This document shows, piece after piece, positions 34,457 to 42,645 of a stretch of 48,075 nucleotides of DNA. How positions within the stretch are numbered: position 1 is the first letter of the stretch; every line of letters begins with the position of its first letter. The stretch comes from an uncultured Roseiflexaceae bacterium (GTDB lineage: Bacteria; Chloroflexota; Chloroflexia; Chloroflexales; Roseiflexaceae): positions 1-48,075 of the forward strand of contig CALJIC010000043.1 in NCBI GenBank assembly GCA_937974195.1, in the 5' to 3' direction. A program made the translations under genes and the position numbers. Below the pieces are notes generated by a model. The model had not been told where the DNA came from. It saw only the letters and a list, made by a program, of their open reading frames with translations, and did not search any database.

Positions 34457-35614
34457 CTACGACTTCTGCTGGATGTAGCGGGCGACCTCGAGCACCTCTT
34501 CGAGATCCGGCGAGCGCACGATGTAGCCGTAATCGCCCATCGCGCGGTGGAACACCTGGGCCATGGGCTGGTGGTGGATGATGCGGCTGCCGTAGCGCTC
34601 GAGCACCTGCTCGTGGCTGTGGGCGTAGGCCTTGGAGCCCTTGCGCCCGACGTAGCACGCGTGGTACGGCCAGTCGAACGTCGAGTCGAAGCGGTTGTTG
34701 ACGACGACGTTGGCCCACTCGTAGTACAGGTCGATGTCGTTGGCGTAGTTGAACAGGTCGAGCGAGAGGCCGCCCGGCGGGCGCATGTTGACCTCGAGGG
34801 CGATGAGCCGGCCGTCGGGCGTGCGGAAGAACTCGAAGTGGAAGAAGCGCTCGCGGACGCCGAAGGCGCGGATGATGTTGCGCCCGGCGTGCTCGAGGTC
34901 GGGCGGGATCTCGCGCTGCGTGTAGTAGTAGACGTCGTCGTCCTCGTTGACCACCTCCATCACGCCGCGGCTGTACTGCATCGAGGTGTAGAACACCGGC
35001 TCGCCGCTGCGGTCGGTGAGGCCGTCGAAGGTCTGGATGACGCCCTGGACATACTCCTCGAGCATGTAGCCGACGAGCGACCTGTCCAGGAACTCGTCGA
35101 GCTCCTGGCGGTTGGTGATCTTGTACGTCCGGTTGGCGCCGACGCCGATGTCCGGCTTGGCGACGACCGGGTAGCCGACTTCGGCGACGAACCGGCGGGC
35201 CTGGGCGGGCGACTTGACCACCGCGCCGCGGGCGACGGCGACCTTGGCGCGGGCGAACAGGCGCTTCATCTCCGACTTGCGCTTGATGCTGGGGAGGTCG
35301 GCGAGCTTGAAGCCGTCGACGTTGAAGTCGGTGCGCAGGCGCGCCTCGGTCTCCAGCCAGTGCTCGTTGAGCGAGTCGATCCGGTCGATCTTGCCGTAGC
35401 GGTGGGTGAAGTAGCCGACGGCGCGCAGCACCTCGTCGTAGTGGTGGAGGTCGGAGACGTAGTAGTACTCGGCTAGGGCGTCGCGCAGCGCGGGGGTGAG
35501 CGAGTCGTAGGGCTGGTCCGAGATGCCCAGCACAGTGGCGCCGAGCGCGCGCAGGCGGCCGCAGAAGTGCTCGTAGTTGGGCGGAAAGTTCGGCGAGAGA
35601 AAGACGACGTTCAT
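34457..35614 (-). CDS. ATP-grasp family ligase
   Basis: A 385-residue ATP-grasp enzyme joining a carboxylate to an amine or thiol through an acyl phosphate. The N-terminal pre-ATP-grasp domain begins MNVVFLSPNFPPNYEHFCGRL. The nucleotide-binding Lys strand is GYPVVAKPDIGVGANRTYKI (about residues 165-185), the hinge is YMLEEYVQG, and metal and phosphate ligands are in FHFEFFRTPDG and ALEVNMRPPGG. The substrate is not evident; it belongs to the broad carbamoyl-phosphate-synthetase-like or D-Ala-D-Ala-like single-gene group. The start is ATG 35614, without a ribosome binding site, about 50 bases past a TATTAT box. Confidence 0.88.
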   Translation of the reverse strand: MNVVFLSPNFPPNYEHFCGRLRALGATVLGISDQPYDSLTPALRDALAEYYYVSDLHHYDEVLRAVGYFTHRYGKIDRIDSLNEHWLETEARLRTDFNVDGFKLADLPSIKRKSEMKRLFARAKVAVARGAVVKSPAQARRFVAEVGYPVVAKPDIGVGANRTYKITNRQELDEFLDRSLVGYMLEEYVQGVIQTFDGLTDRSGEPVFYTSMQYSRGVMEVVNEDDDVYYYTQREIPPDLEHAGRNIIRAFGVRERFFHFEFFRTPDGRLIALEVNMRPPGGLSLDLFNYANDIDLYYEWANVVVNNRFDSTFDWPYHACYVGRKGSKAYAHSHEQVLERYGSRIIHHQPMAQVFHRAMGDYGYIVRSPDLEEVLEVARYIQQKS

Positions 35615-35666
35615 ACCAGTGCTGTGTGCTGCACGCCGCGGGCGTGCGCCGAAGTGTTGCGCCTCT

Positions 35667-35672
35667 ATAATA
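35667..35672 (-). promoter_or_regulatory. -10 box of the ATP-grasp gene
   Basis: Minus strand TATTAT preceded directly by GTG, about 52 bases before the ATG; no clear -35 box. The frame upstream on this strand (about 35676-35815) reads as plausible protein but has no start of its own. Confidence 0.5.
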
Positions 35673-35787
35673 CACGCTTTTCGGGCGCCGCCCACGCGCC
35701 GCCGGCGCTGCGCTCCTCCGCGGGCGCGAACTCGATCTCGGCGACGAGCGCGCCCTTTTGGGAGACGACGCTGATCCCGGCGACGCG

Positions 35788-35808
35788 GTGGGGAGGCGAA
35801 GCCTCCAC
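35788..35808. repeat. Dispersed palindrome GGAGGC-GAA-GCCTCC
   Basis: A copy of the GTG(G)GGAGGC-GAA-GCCTCCAC palindrome followed by AATCC, nearly the same as the copies at 26180 (loop GAA) and 27471 (loop GAA). Confidence 0.6.
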
Positions 35809-35902
35809 AATCCGAATGGCGCCAGTTCCAGTACTGAGTGTGCCGGGCGCTGGCACGCGGCGTGCATACCTTTGCGCATTCCGCTGAGAGATGGAGGGAG
35901 CG

Positions 35903-36241
35903 ATGCCGAAGAAGAAGCGCACCAACGCGCCGGACATGGGCGTCGATGAGGAGCGCCAGGCCGGGCGCAAGGACGCCGGCGCGGGCAACGAGCGGACCGG
36001 CGCGGTGGACGGGCTGGGCGGCGCCGGGGGGTCGTCTGGAGCGGGCAGCATCCGGGCCAAGGCGCGCACCGTCGGCGATCTCTCCGGGCTCGACCAGCGC
36101 CACGGGGTCGAGACCCCGCCGATGCCGGGCGCGGTCGGGCGCGGGGCTGGCCGCAGGAACATCGAGAACGACGGCGGGCTGTCGGGCCAGACCCGCGGCG
36201 ACGACAACGAGAGCATCCCCAACCAGGAGGGCGGCGAGTAG
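35903..36241 (+). CDS. Small Gly/Arg/Asp-rich hydrophilic protein of unknown function
   Basis: A 112-residue, probably disordered protein: basic start MPKKKRTNAPDMG, then GRKDAGAGNERTGAVDG, a Gly/Ser-rich centre, RTVGDLSGLDQRHGVETPPMPGAVGR and an acidic, amide-rich end (NIENDGGLSGQTRGDDNESIPNQEGGE). GGAGGGAGCG precedes the ATG. It shares style with 15651-15866. The sequence about 55 bases upstream (35852-35867, TGGCACGCGGCGTGCA) resembles a sigma54 -24/-12 element, which would fit a stress gene but is unproven. No domain recognised. Confidence 0.68.
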   Translation: MPKKKRTNAPDMGVDEERQAGRKDAGAGNERTGAVDGLGGAGGSSGAGSIRAKARTVGDLSGLDQRHGVETPPMPGAVGRGAGRRNIENDGGLSGQTRGDDNESIPNQEGGE

Positions 36242-36298
36242 CGCGGCGGGAAGCCGTGACGCGCGGCTGGCTCGACCGTTCATACCCACAAGGCAGTC

Positions 36299-36320
36299 GT
36301 GGAGGGTGCAGACCCTCCAC
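36299..36320. repeat. Dispersed palindrome GTGGAGGGT-GCAG-ACCCTCCAC
   Basis: A nine-pair hairpin followed by GATCCTTTGC; the copy at 25662 is followed by GATCCTCATT, so the homology runs past the stem. Apart from this, the gap 36242-36628 shows only a TATACT -10-like box (about 36517-36522) about 110 bases before the polyketide synthase gene. Confidence 0.65.
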
Positions 36321-36628
36321 GATCCTTTGCCCTCGCCGCTGCGCGCGATACCGGCGGCGGAAACGTTCTCGGGTGGAAGAAATCCCCTCGCGCTGCCGCT
36401 CTTGCGGCCGCCGGGCGCCGTTGGGGACCCCTAGGGCAGCCGAGCGAGCGCCCAGACGCCCGCTGCCTGGCACAGGATCTGCAACGCCGCGTATGCCGAA
36501 GCGCCCGTGAGTCCCTTATACTGCCATCGCGGGAGGAAGCTCGATTTCGGTGTGGTGAAACACCCGCCACGTCGCTGCACGCCTGCGCCGCCTAGAGCGG
36601 CGGAAGAAGGGAACAGAGAGCGTAAAGA

Positions 36629-37837
36629 ATGAGATCAGAAGGACCCTCTCCGGCGATCCTGGCCTTGGGAACCGCAGTGCCGCGCTACCGCGTGCCGCAG
36701 GCGGCGCTGTGCGAGTGGCTGGTGGAGGCGCTGGCGGACCAGCCGGCGCTCGCGCGCTGGCTGCGCTCGCTCTACCGGCTGTCCGGGATCGAGACCCGCT
36801 ACTCGTGCCTGCCGGACGCCTCGCGCCCGCCGTCCGAGTCGCGCTTCGTCCCGACCCGGCCGGTCGCGGAGGCCCCGACCACCGCCGAGCGCATGGCGAT
36901 CTACGAGCGCGAGGCGGTGGAGATCGGCGCCGCCGCGGCGCGCCGCGCGCTCGCCGAGTACGCCGGGTGCTCCGAGGAGGACGTGGCCGGGCCGGCGGCG
37001 GAGATCACCCACCTGATCGCCGTGAGCTGCACCGGCTTCTTCGCGCCCGGCCTGGACATCGCGATCGCCGGCCAGATCGGGCTGCGGCCGGGCGTCGAGC
37101 GGTCGATCGTCGGCTTCATGGGCTGCTCCGCGGCGTTCAACGCCATGCGCCTGGCCGCCGAGATCGTCCGGTCGCGGCCGGGGGCGCGCGTGCTGGTGGT
37201 GTGCGCCGAGCTGTGCTCGATCCACGCCCAGCCCCGGCTGGACCGCGTGAACCTCACGGTCACGTCGCTGTTCGCGGACGGCGCGGCGGCGTGCGTGATC
37301 GGCGCGGACGAGAGCGGCGGGCGCGAGCGCTTCGTCCTGAACCGCTTCTCCACCACCTACGCCGAGAACACCGCCGACGCGATGAGCTGGCGGATCGGCG
37401 ACCACGGCTTCCACATGACGCTCTCGCCGCAGGTGCCGCGCATGGTCGGCCAGATCGCGGCCCCGGCGGTTGACCAGCTGCTGGCCGGCAGGCCGCGCCC
37501 GCCGCGCTGGGCGATCCACCCGGGCGGGCCGAGCATCGTCGACCAGGTGGCCGAGGCGCTCGGGCTGACGCCGGAGCAGGTGGCGCCGAGCCGCGAGGTG
37601 CTGCGGAACTACGGCAACATGTCCTCGCCGACGATCCTGTTCGTGCTCGATGAGCTGCGCCGCCGGATGCGCGAGGAGCAGCCGCCGGCGGCGGAGGATG
37701 CGGTGGCGATGGCCTTCGGCCCCGGCCTCGTCGCCGAGATGGCGCACCTGACCTACCTGCCGGCCGGGATCGTCCTGGAGCCCACCGACGGCGCCGCGCA
37801 GCGGCGAGGAGAGCGGGTTGCGGCGCCCGTGGCCTGA
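36629..37837 (+). CDS. Type III polyketide synthase (chalcone/alkylresorcinol synthase family)
   Basis: A 402-residue homodimeric ketosynthase that extends an acyl-CoA with malonyl-CoA and cyclises the product. The catalytic triad is Cys166 (FMGCSAAFNAMR), His297 (WAIHPGGPSIVDQV) and Asn330 (NYGNMSSPT), with the GxPG-like C-terminal MAFGPGLVAEM. The sequence is of the bacterial alkylpyrone/alkylresorcinol type, which usually uses long acyl starters; the starter cannot be deduced by eye. The start is ATG 36629. It is the first gene of a three-gene cluster with a methyltransferase overlapping by 20 bases and a flavoprotein. Confidence 0.95.
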   Translation: MRSEGPSPAILALGTAVPRYRVPQAALCEWLVEALADQPALARWLRSLYRLSGIETRYSCLPDASRPPSESRFVPTRPVAEAPTTAERMAIYEREAVEIGAAAARRALAEYAGCSEEDVAGPAAEITHLIAVSCTGFFAPGLDIAIAGQIGLRPGVERSIVGFMGCSAAFNAMRLAAEIVRSRPGARVLVVCAELCSIHAQPRLDRVNLTVTSLFADGAAACVIGADESGGRERFVLNRFSTTYAENTADAMSWRIGDHGFHMTLSPQVPRMVGQIAAPAVDQLLAGRPRPPRWAIHPGGPSIVDQVAEALGLTPEQVAPSREVLRNYGNMSSPTILFVLDELRRRMREEQPPAAEDAVAMAFGPGLVAEMAHLTYLPAGIVLEPTDGAAQRRGERVAAPVA

Positions 37838-38546
37838 TCTGCGGGCGCGCTCCACGGCCCCCGAGCTGATGGACGACCTGGCGATCGGCGGCCAGGAGCT
37901 CACGGGCGCGCTGCGCGAGCTGCGCATCATCAACCGGGTGCTCGGCTCGGCGCGCATCACGCGCGAGGGGGTCGAGCGGCTGTGGCGCGCCGCCGGGCGG
38001 CCGCGGCGCCTCAGCATCCTCGATGTCGGCGCCGGGAGCGGCGACGCCGGCCGCGCGCTGCTGCGCTGGGCGGAGCGCGCCGCGGTTGAGATGGACATAA
38101 CGCTGCTGGACATCAACCCGGCCACCTGCGCCGAGGCCGAGCGCTACTTCGCCGGCGAGCCGCGGGTGCGGGTGCGGCAGGGCGACCTGTTCGACCTCGC
38201 GCCCGGCTCAGCCGACATCGTGACTGCGGCGTTCGTGCTGCACCACTTCGAGGACGGGCGCCTGGGAGCGGCGCTGCAGGCGCTCGCGCGGGCGGCGCGC
38301 ATCGGCGTGGTGGTCAACGACCTACACCGCAGCGCGGTGGCCTGGGTCGCCATCCGCCTCGCGACCGCGGCGCTCTCGCGCAACCGGATGATCCGCCACG
38401 ACGCCCAGCTCTCGGTGGCGCGCGGGTTCCGCTCGGCGGACCTGCGGCGTCTGCGCGGGCTGCCGGGCCTCGAGCGGCTCAGCTACGCGTGGCGGCCGAT
38501 GTACCGCTGGCTGGTGCTGATCCCCGGCGCCGGAAGGGACGCGTAG
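37818..38546 (+). CDS. Class I SAM-dependent methyltransferase of the type III PKS cluster
   Basis: A 242-residue methyltransferase: SAM motif ILDVGAGSGDAGRALL (about residues 70-86), acidic LLDINP, and the FVLHHFEDGRL loop as in UbiE-type and small-molecule methyltransferases. The start is TTG 37818, with GAGGAGAG upstream, inside the last 20 bases of the polyketide synthase gene, so the two are translationally coupled. It probably methylates the polyketide ring or a hydroxyl group. It is a soluble class I enzyme, unlike the ICMT-like membrane methyltransferase of Streptomyces srs clusters. Confidence 0.9.
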   Translation: MRRPWPDLRARSTAPELMDDLAIGGQELTGALRELRIINRVLGSARITREGVERLWRAAGRPRRLSILDVGAGSGDAGRALLRWAERAAVEMDITLLDINPATCAEAERYFAGEPRVRVRQGDLFDLAPGSADIVTAAFVLHHFEDGRLGAALQALARAARIGVVVNDLHRSAVAWVAIRLATAALSRNRMIRHDAQLSVARGFRSADLRRLRGLPGLERLSYAWRPMYRWLVLIPGAGRDA

Positions 38547-38675
38547 CGCCGGGCCTCCCTCGCCGCAACAGAGATCGTGTATCATGGCAGCAGCTTCGCC
38601 GCCGCGCTGCCCGCTCTCCGCGACCCTCTCGCTGCTCCGTCGCTCCGGGGCGCGGCCCGCCACAATAGCGCATCT

Positions 38676-39821
38676 ATGAGAGACATCATCGTGATCGGCG
38701 CCGGGCCGGCCGGCAGCAGCCTGGCGCATGCGCTGGCGCGGCGCGGCTGGGACGTGCTGCTGGTCGAGCGCGACACATTCCCGCGGCACAAGGTGTGCGG
38801 CGAGTTCCTCTCGCCCGAGTCGCAGGCCAGCCTGAGCGCGCTCGGGCTGCTCGATACCGTCGCGGGCCTCGCGCCCACCACGATGCGCGCGGCCACGCTG
38901 ACGGCGGCATCCGGCCGCTCGCTGCGCGTCGCGCTCCCCGGCGACGCGTGGGGGGTGAGCCGGTTCGCGCTCGACGCCGCCCTGGCGCGTGCCGCGGAGA
39001 CGGCCGGCGCGACGCTGCGCACCGCCACGTACGCGCTGGAGATGGAGGTCAGCGAGGTGGGGGCGCGGGTGCGCCTGCGCGCCGGGGGCGAGGTGCGGGT
39101 GGAGCACGCCAGGGCGGCCGTCGTGGCCTGCGGGCGCCACCCGGCGCGCGGCCTGCGGGCCCGGCCGCCGCGGGCGGCCCACAAGACGGGCGTCGGCGTG
39201 AAGTGCCACATCGCGGGGATAGCCGCCCGGCCGGAGGTCGAGCTCTACCTGTTCGAGGGCGGCTACGCGGGGCTGGCCCCGGTCGGCGGTGGGCTGGTGA
39301 ACCTGTGCCTGCTCGTCTCGCGCGAGGCGTTCCGGCGCGCCGGAGGGGACCCGCGGGCGGTCATCGCGGCGCTGGGGCGCTGGAACCCGGCGCTCGGCGA
39401 GCGGCTGGCCGGCGGCCAGATCGTCAGCGAGACGCTCGTCTCGGTCGCGCCGGTCGACACCGGCGACGAGCCGGCGCCCTGGCACGGCGCCGCGCGGCTG
39501 GGCGATGCGGCGGCGATGATCCCGCCGCTGTGCGGCGACGGCATGGCGATGGCGCTGCGCGCGGCGGAGCTGTGCGCGCCGCTGGCGGACGCGCTGCTCG
39601 GCGGGCGGATCACGCTCGGCGCGTGGGAGGCGGCCTACCGGAGCGCGTGGCGGCGCGAGTTCGGCCCGCGGCTGCGCGCCGCTCGCGTGCTGCAGGCGGC
39701 GCTGGTCCGCCCGCCCCTCGCCGAGCTGTGCCTGCGGGCCGGCGCGCTCGTCCCGCCGCTGGCCCGGGCGGTGGTGCACGCCACCCGCGGCAGGCCCGGC
39801 GCCGCTCCGTATAGCTTCTGA
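38676..39821 (+). CDS. FAD-dependent oxidoreductase of the geranylgeranyl-reductase / aromatic hydroxylase type
   Basis: A 381-residue flavoprotein. Motif 1 is VIGAGPAGSSLAHALARRG (residues 5-23), followed by ERDTFPRHKVCGEFLSPE, the signature of the geranylgeranyl reductase / tryptophan-halogenase-like family; the second FAD motif is GDAAAMIPPLCGDGMAMAL. In type III PKS clusters such enzymes hydroxylate or reduce the resorcinol product, often toward a quinone. The start is ATG 38676. The 129-base gap holds CACAAT 9 bases before the ATG, so it may also be transcribed as a leaderless RNA. Confidence 0.92.
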   Translation: MRDIIVIGAGPAGSSLAHALARRGWDVLLVERDTFPRHKVCGEFLSPESQASLSALGLLDTVAGLAPTTMRAATLTAASGRSLRVALPGDAWGVSRFALDAALARAAETAGATLRTATYALEMEVSEVGARVRLRAGGEVRVEHARAAVVACGRHPARGLRARPPRAAHKTGVGVKCHIAGIAARPEVELYLFEGGYAGLAPVGGGLVNLCLLVSREAFRRAGGDPRAVIAALGRWNPALGERLAGGQIVSETLVSVAPVDTGDEPAPWHGAARLGDAAAMIPPLCGDGMAMALRAAELCAPLADALLGGRITLGAWEAAYRSAWRREFGPRLRAARVLQAALVRPPLAELCLRAGALVPPLARAVVHATRGRPGAAPYSF

Positions 39822-39890
39822 AACAACGATACGGCGTCTGCGGAGAGCTGAACCGCCAGAATGTCCTGCTCCAGAGAAGGAAGGCAGAGT

Positions 39891-40745
39891 GTGGAAGAGC
39901 TGCGACCGCAAACCTGGAACGAGCTGATCGATTGCCTCTTCGCCGACAGCTGGCAGGAGCCGCTTCGCCGCCACCGGTCGAACTTCGCGTACCGCGGCAT
40001 GCCAGATGTCCGCTTCGACCTGCGCACCTCGCTCATGCGGCTCGGCCCGGGCTACGCCGCGCTGGAGAACCACCTGCTGCGCGCCTTCCGGCGCTACGCC
40101 CGGCGCTACATCGAGCCGGCCGACTCGCTCTGGAACTGGCTCGCCGTCGCGCAGCACCACGGGCTGCCGACGCGGCTGCTCGACTGGAGCTACTCGCCGT
40201 TCGTCGCGCTGCACTTCGCCACCGCGACCCCGTCCCTGATGGATGTGGACGGCGTGATCTGGGCGGCGGACTACGTGGACAGCGCCGAGTACCTGCCCGG
40301 GGCGCTGCGCGAGGTGCTCGAGGAGGAGGGCACCAGCGTCTTCACCGCCGAGATGCTCAACGGCGTCGTCGGCAGCCTGCAGGAGCTGCAGGCGCTGGCG
40401 GACGAGCCGTTCCCGGTGTTCTTCGAGCCGCCCTCGCTGGACGACCGGATCGTCAACCAGTTCGCGCTCTTCGTGCTCATGTCGTCCCCTCACGCGCGCC
40501 TCGACGAGTGGCTCTCGGCGCGGCCGCACATCGCCCGGCGGATCATCCTGCCGGCCAGCCTGAAGTGGGAGGTGCGCGACCGGCTCGACCAGGTGAACAT
40601 CACCGAGCGGGTGCTCTTCCCCGGGCTCGACGGCCTGTCCGTCTGGCTCACCCGCTACTACCAGCCGCGCCCCGGCGCCACCCCGCTCGAGGAGCCGGAT
40701 GACGACGGGGCGCACAATGCGGCCCGGCGGACGCCGGGCGCCTAG
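39891..40745 (+). CDS. FRG-domain protein
   Basis: A 284-residue protein with an FRG domain over most of its length: FAYRGMPD near the N-terminus, LAVAQHHGLPTRLLDWSYSPFVALHFA in the middle and RIILPASLKWEVRDRLDQVNI near the end. FRG domains occur alone or in larger proteins and have been suggested to act in signalling or defence, but no reaction is firmly established. I prefer GTG 39891 (MEELRPQTWNELI) with AAGGAAGG 4 bases upstream; ATG 39861 is possible. It starts 70 bases after the flavoprotein gene, and its stop overlaps the convergent DinB-like gene by 4 bases. Confidence 0.85.
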   Translation: MEELRPQTWNELIDCLFADSWQEPLRRHRSNFAYRGMPDVRFDLRTSLMRLGPGYAALENHLLRAFRRYARRYIEPADSLWNWLAVAQHHGLPTRLLDWSYSPFVALHFATATPSLMDVDGVIWAADYVDSAEYLPGALREVLEEEGTSVFTAEMLNGVVGSLQELQALADEPFPVFFEPPSLDDRIVNQFALFVLMSSPHARLDEWLSARPHIARRIILPASLKWEVRDRLDQVNITERVLFPGLDGLSVWLTRYYQPRPGATPLEEPDDDGAHNAARRTPGA

Positions 40746-41431
40746 ATCACCCGGTCCTCGATCTCCCACAGGTGATCGAGCACGTGCCAGCCGAGGCGCC
40801 GGACGAAGTAGCGCGGGGACCAGATGACGCCGCCGCGCGGCCCGCGGGCCGGCAGCTCGCCGCGGCAGGCGATCGCCAGCGCCTCGAGGACCTCCTGCCG
40901 CGTGCGGGCCAGCGCAGCCTCCAGGTCCTCATCATCACGGGCCTTCGACTTCCAGGCGATCCGCGCGAGATAGCCGCGCTCGGCGCCGAGCACGTGGCGC
41001 GCGATCGACTCGACGTCGCGCCCGCCGCCGCGCGGCCCCTTGCGCAGCTCCCTGCCCGCGGCAGCGCTGCGCGCCTCGTCGAATGCCCGCCAGTACGCCC
41101 GCAGCAGTGTCTGGAAGCGCTCCAGCTCGGCCTCCTCAACCGGCCGGGTGTCGCTCTCCGGCGCCACATCCGGCGCGCCGAAGTCGGTGGTCGCGTTGCC
41201 GGTAACGCGCTCGACCACGCGCAGATCGGCGACCTCGGGCGGGGCGCTGAAGGCGAGCCCCGTATCGCGCACGACGCGGGCGTAGCGCGGGCCGGAGTCC
41301 ACGAGCGCCTGCAGCGCGGCCTCAGGGTCGCGCCCGGCCCGGTTCCATCCGGGCCACTCGATCGCGCCGGCGAACGTCCGCTTGGTCCCGACCTCGAGAT
41401 ACACGTCGATGGTGCGCGGTGGCGCTGCCAT
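40742..41431 (-). CDS. Two-domain protein: HicB-like N-terminus, DinB-like C-terminus
   Basis: A 229-residue conserved hypothetical protein. Residues 8-55 (IDVYLEVGTKRTFAGAIEWPGWNRAGRDPEAALQALV) have the beta-strand pattern of the HicB/YcfA-partner fold, which in antitoxins binds a partner or RNA. Residues 95-229 are helical and DinB/YfiT-like with a His in RHVLGAERGYLARI and a C-terminal WHVLDHLWEIED, where DinB proteins keep metal-binding His residues. AAAGGAGCAGAGC precedes the ATG. No toxin gene is adjacent. It may be a thiol transferase-like or regulatory protein; function unknown. Confidence 0.82.
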   Translation of the reverse strand: MAAPPRTIDVYLEVGTKRTFAGAIEWPGWNRAGRDPEAALQALVDSGPRYARVVRDTGLAFSAPPEVADLRVVERVTGNATTDFGAPDVAPESDTRPVEEAELERFQTLLRAYWRAFDEARSAAAGRELRKGPRGGGRDVESIARHVLGAERGYLARIAWKSKARDDEDLEAALARTRQEVLEALAIACRGELPARGPRGGVIWSPRYFVRRLGWHVLDHLWEIEDRVI

Positions 41432-41501
41432 GCTCTGCTCCTTTCTCCTGCTGCACCGGGGGAGCGAGGCTGCCCCAGAGCAGTGGAAACAAAGAGTTCC
41501 A

Positions 41502-41520
41502 GGAGGGCCTGTGGCCCTCC
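41502..41520. repeat. Dispersed palindrome GGAGGGCC-TGT-GGCCCTCC
   Basis: An eight-pair hairpin followed by CGAATCG, a copy of the same family as at 25662 and 27404. It lies in the 300-base divergent gap 41432-41731. The rest of the gap holds a TATCAT -10-like box at about 41690-41695 and a short ORF (41581-41727) that I do not call. Confidence 0.6.
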
Positions 41521-41731
41521 CGAATCGTCGCAAGGGGCGTGCCGGGGCAGCGCGGCTGGCGCCTCCAGCAGCCGGCACACATGAAAGATACTCCGGATGG
41601 CGTAGATGAGCCCGAGCTAGCAGTACGCGCCGTCCTGGTGTTCGAGCTCCAGCGCGAGCGCGCCGCGCGTGTGACTCGGAGGGCGCGTGGTATCATAGCC
41701 CAATCGGGCAGAGAACAGGCAGGTTGATACT

Positions 41732-42598
41732 ATGGCGGACTTCTACATCGGCTGCGCGGTGTGGGGCTACAAGGACTGGGTGGGCGAGCTGTTCCCGCCG
41801 GGCAGCAGAAGCGCCGATTTCCTGGCGCTCTACAGCCGCAGAATGACGACTGTAGAGGGCAACACGACGTTCTACGCGGTCCCGAAGCCCGAGGTCGTCC
41901 GGCGCTGGGCGGCCGAGACGCCCGAGGGGTTCCGCTTCTGCTTCAAGCTCCCGCGCGACATCAGCCACGAGGGTCCGCTCGCGGCCCAGGCCGAGGCCAC
42001 GCGCGCCTTCGTCGAGCGGATGTCCGGCCTGGGCGAGCGGCTGGGGCCGTTCTTCCTTCAGCTCCCGCCCGGGTATCGGGCCGATAAGCTGGCCGACCTG
42101 GAGCGCTGGCTGGCTGGGTGGCCCGCCGAGCAGCGCGTCGCCGTCGAGGTGCGGCACGACGACTGGTACAGGGAGCCCGCGGAGACGCAGCTCATGGAGC
42201 TGCTCGAGCGGCACAGCGCCGGGCGCGTGCTCATGGACGTCCGCCCGCTGGGCGCCGGCCCGCTGCCGGGGGCCGATGAGGACATCCAGCGCGCCCGCGA
42301 CAACAAGCCGGACGTGCCGCTCCACCCGCTGCGCAGCGGCGGCTTCGCGCTCATCCGGTACATCGGGCACCCGGAGCGCGCGCTCAACGCGCCGTTCCTC
42401 GACGAGTGGGCCGAGCGGGTCGCGCAGTGGCTGTCCGAGGGGACGGACGTGTACTTCTTCTGCCACTGCCCGGACGAGCGCCGCTCGCCGGGGCTGTGCC
42501 GCGACTTCCAGGCGCGGCTGGAGAAGGTGGCGGATGTGCCGCCGCTGCCGTGGAACGAGCTGGACGGCGGTGAGGTTCAGCAGGAGATGTTGTTCTAG
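41732..42598 (+). CDS. DUF72 (YecE-like) family protein
   Basis: A 288-residue TIM-barrel-like protein of the widespread DUF72 family, whose biochemical function is unsettled. Motifs are GCAVWGYKDWVG (residues 6-17), TTFYAVP, FCFKLPRDISHEG and VEVRHDDWY, and the C-terminal YFFCHCPDERRSPGLCRDF. The start is ATG 41732 with a weak AGG nearby. It follows the divergent HicB/DinB gene by 300 bases and precedes an MFS gene by about 47 bases, so it may share a transcript with the latter. Confidence 0.93.
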   Translation: MADFYIGCAVWGYKDWVGELFPPGSRSADFLALYSRRMTTVEGNTTFYAVPKPEVVRRWAAETPEGFRFCFKLPRDISHEGPLAAQAEATRAFVERMSGLGERLGPFFLQLPPGYRADKLADLERWLAGWPAEQRVAVEVRHDDWYREPAETQLMELLERHSAGRVLMDVRPLGAGPLPGADEDIQRARDNKPDVPLHPLRSGGFALIRYIGHPERALNAPFLDEWAERVAQWLSEGTDVYFFCHCPDERRSPGLCRDFQARLEKVADVPPLPWNELDGGEVQQEMLF

Positions 42599-42645
42599 CG
42601 CTACAGCCGCGGCTGGGCCTGCAGTAGAAACGTGTGAACAAGCAT

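Noticed and set aside
34457..36289. Extended 610-residue version of the ATP-grasp protein
   Set aside because: The upstream 225 residues are low-quality sequence crossing a promoter, a dispersed palindrome and an oppositely oriented gene; ATP-grasp homology begins at ATG 35614.
41581..41727. 48-codon plus-strand ORF (MKDTPDGVDEPELAVRAV...) before the DUF72 gene
   Set aside because: Its composition is protein-like, but it has no ribosome binding site or promoter at its start, and the DUF72 -10-like box lies inside it. Conservation would be needed to call it.
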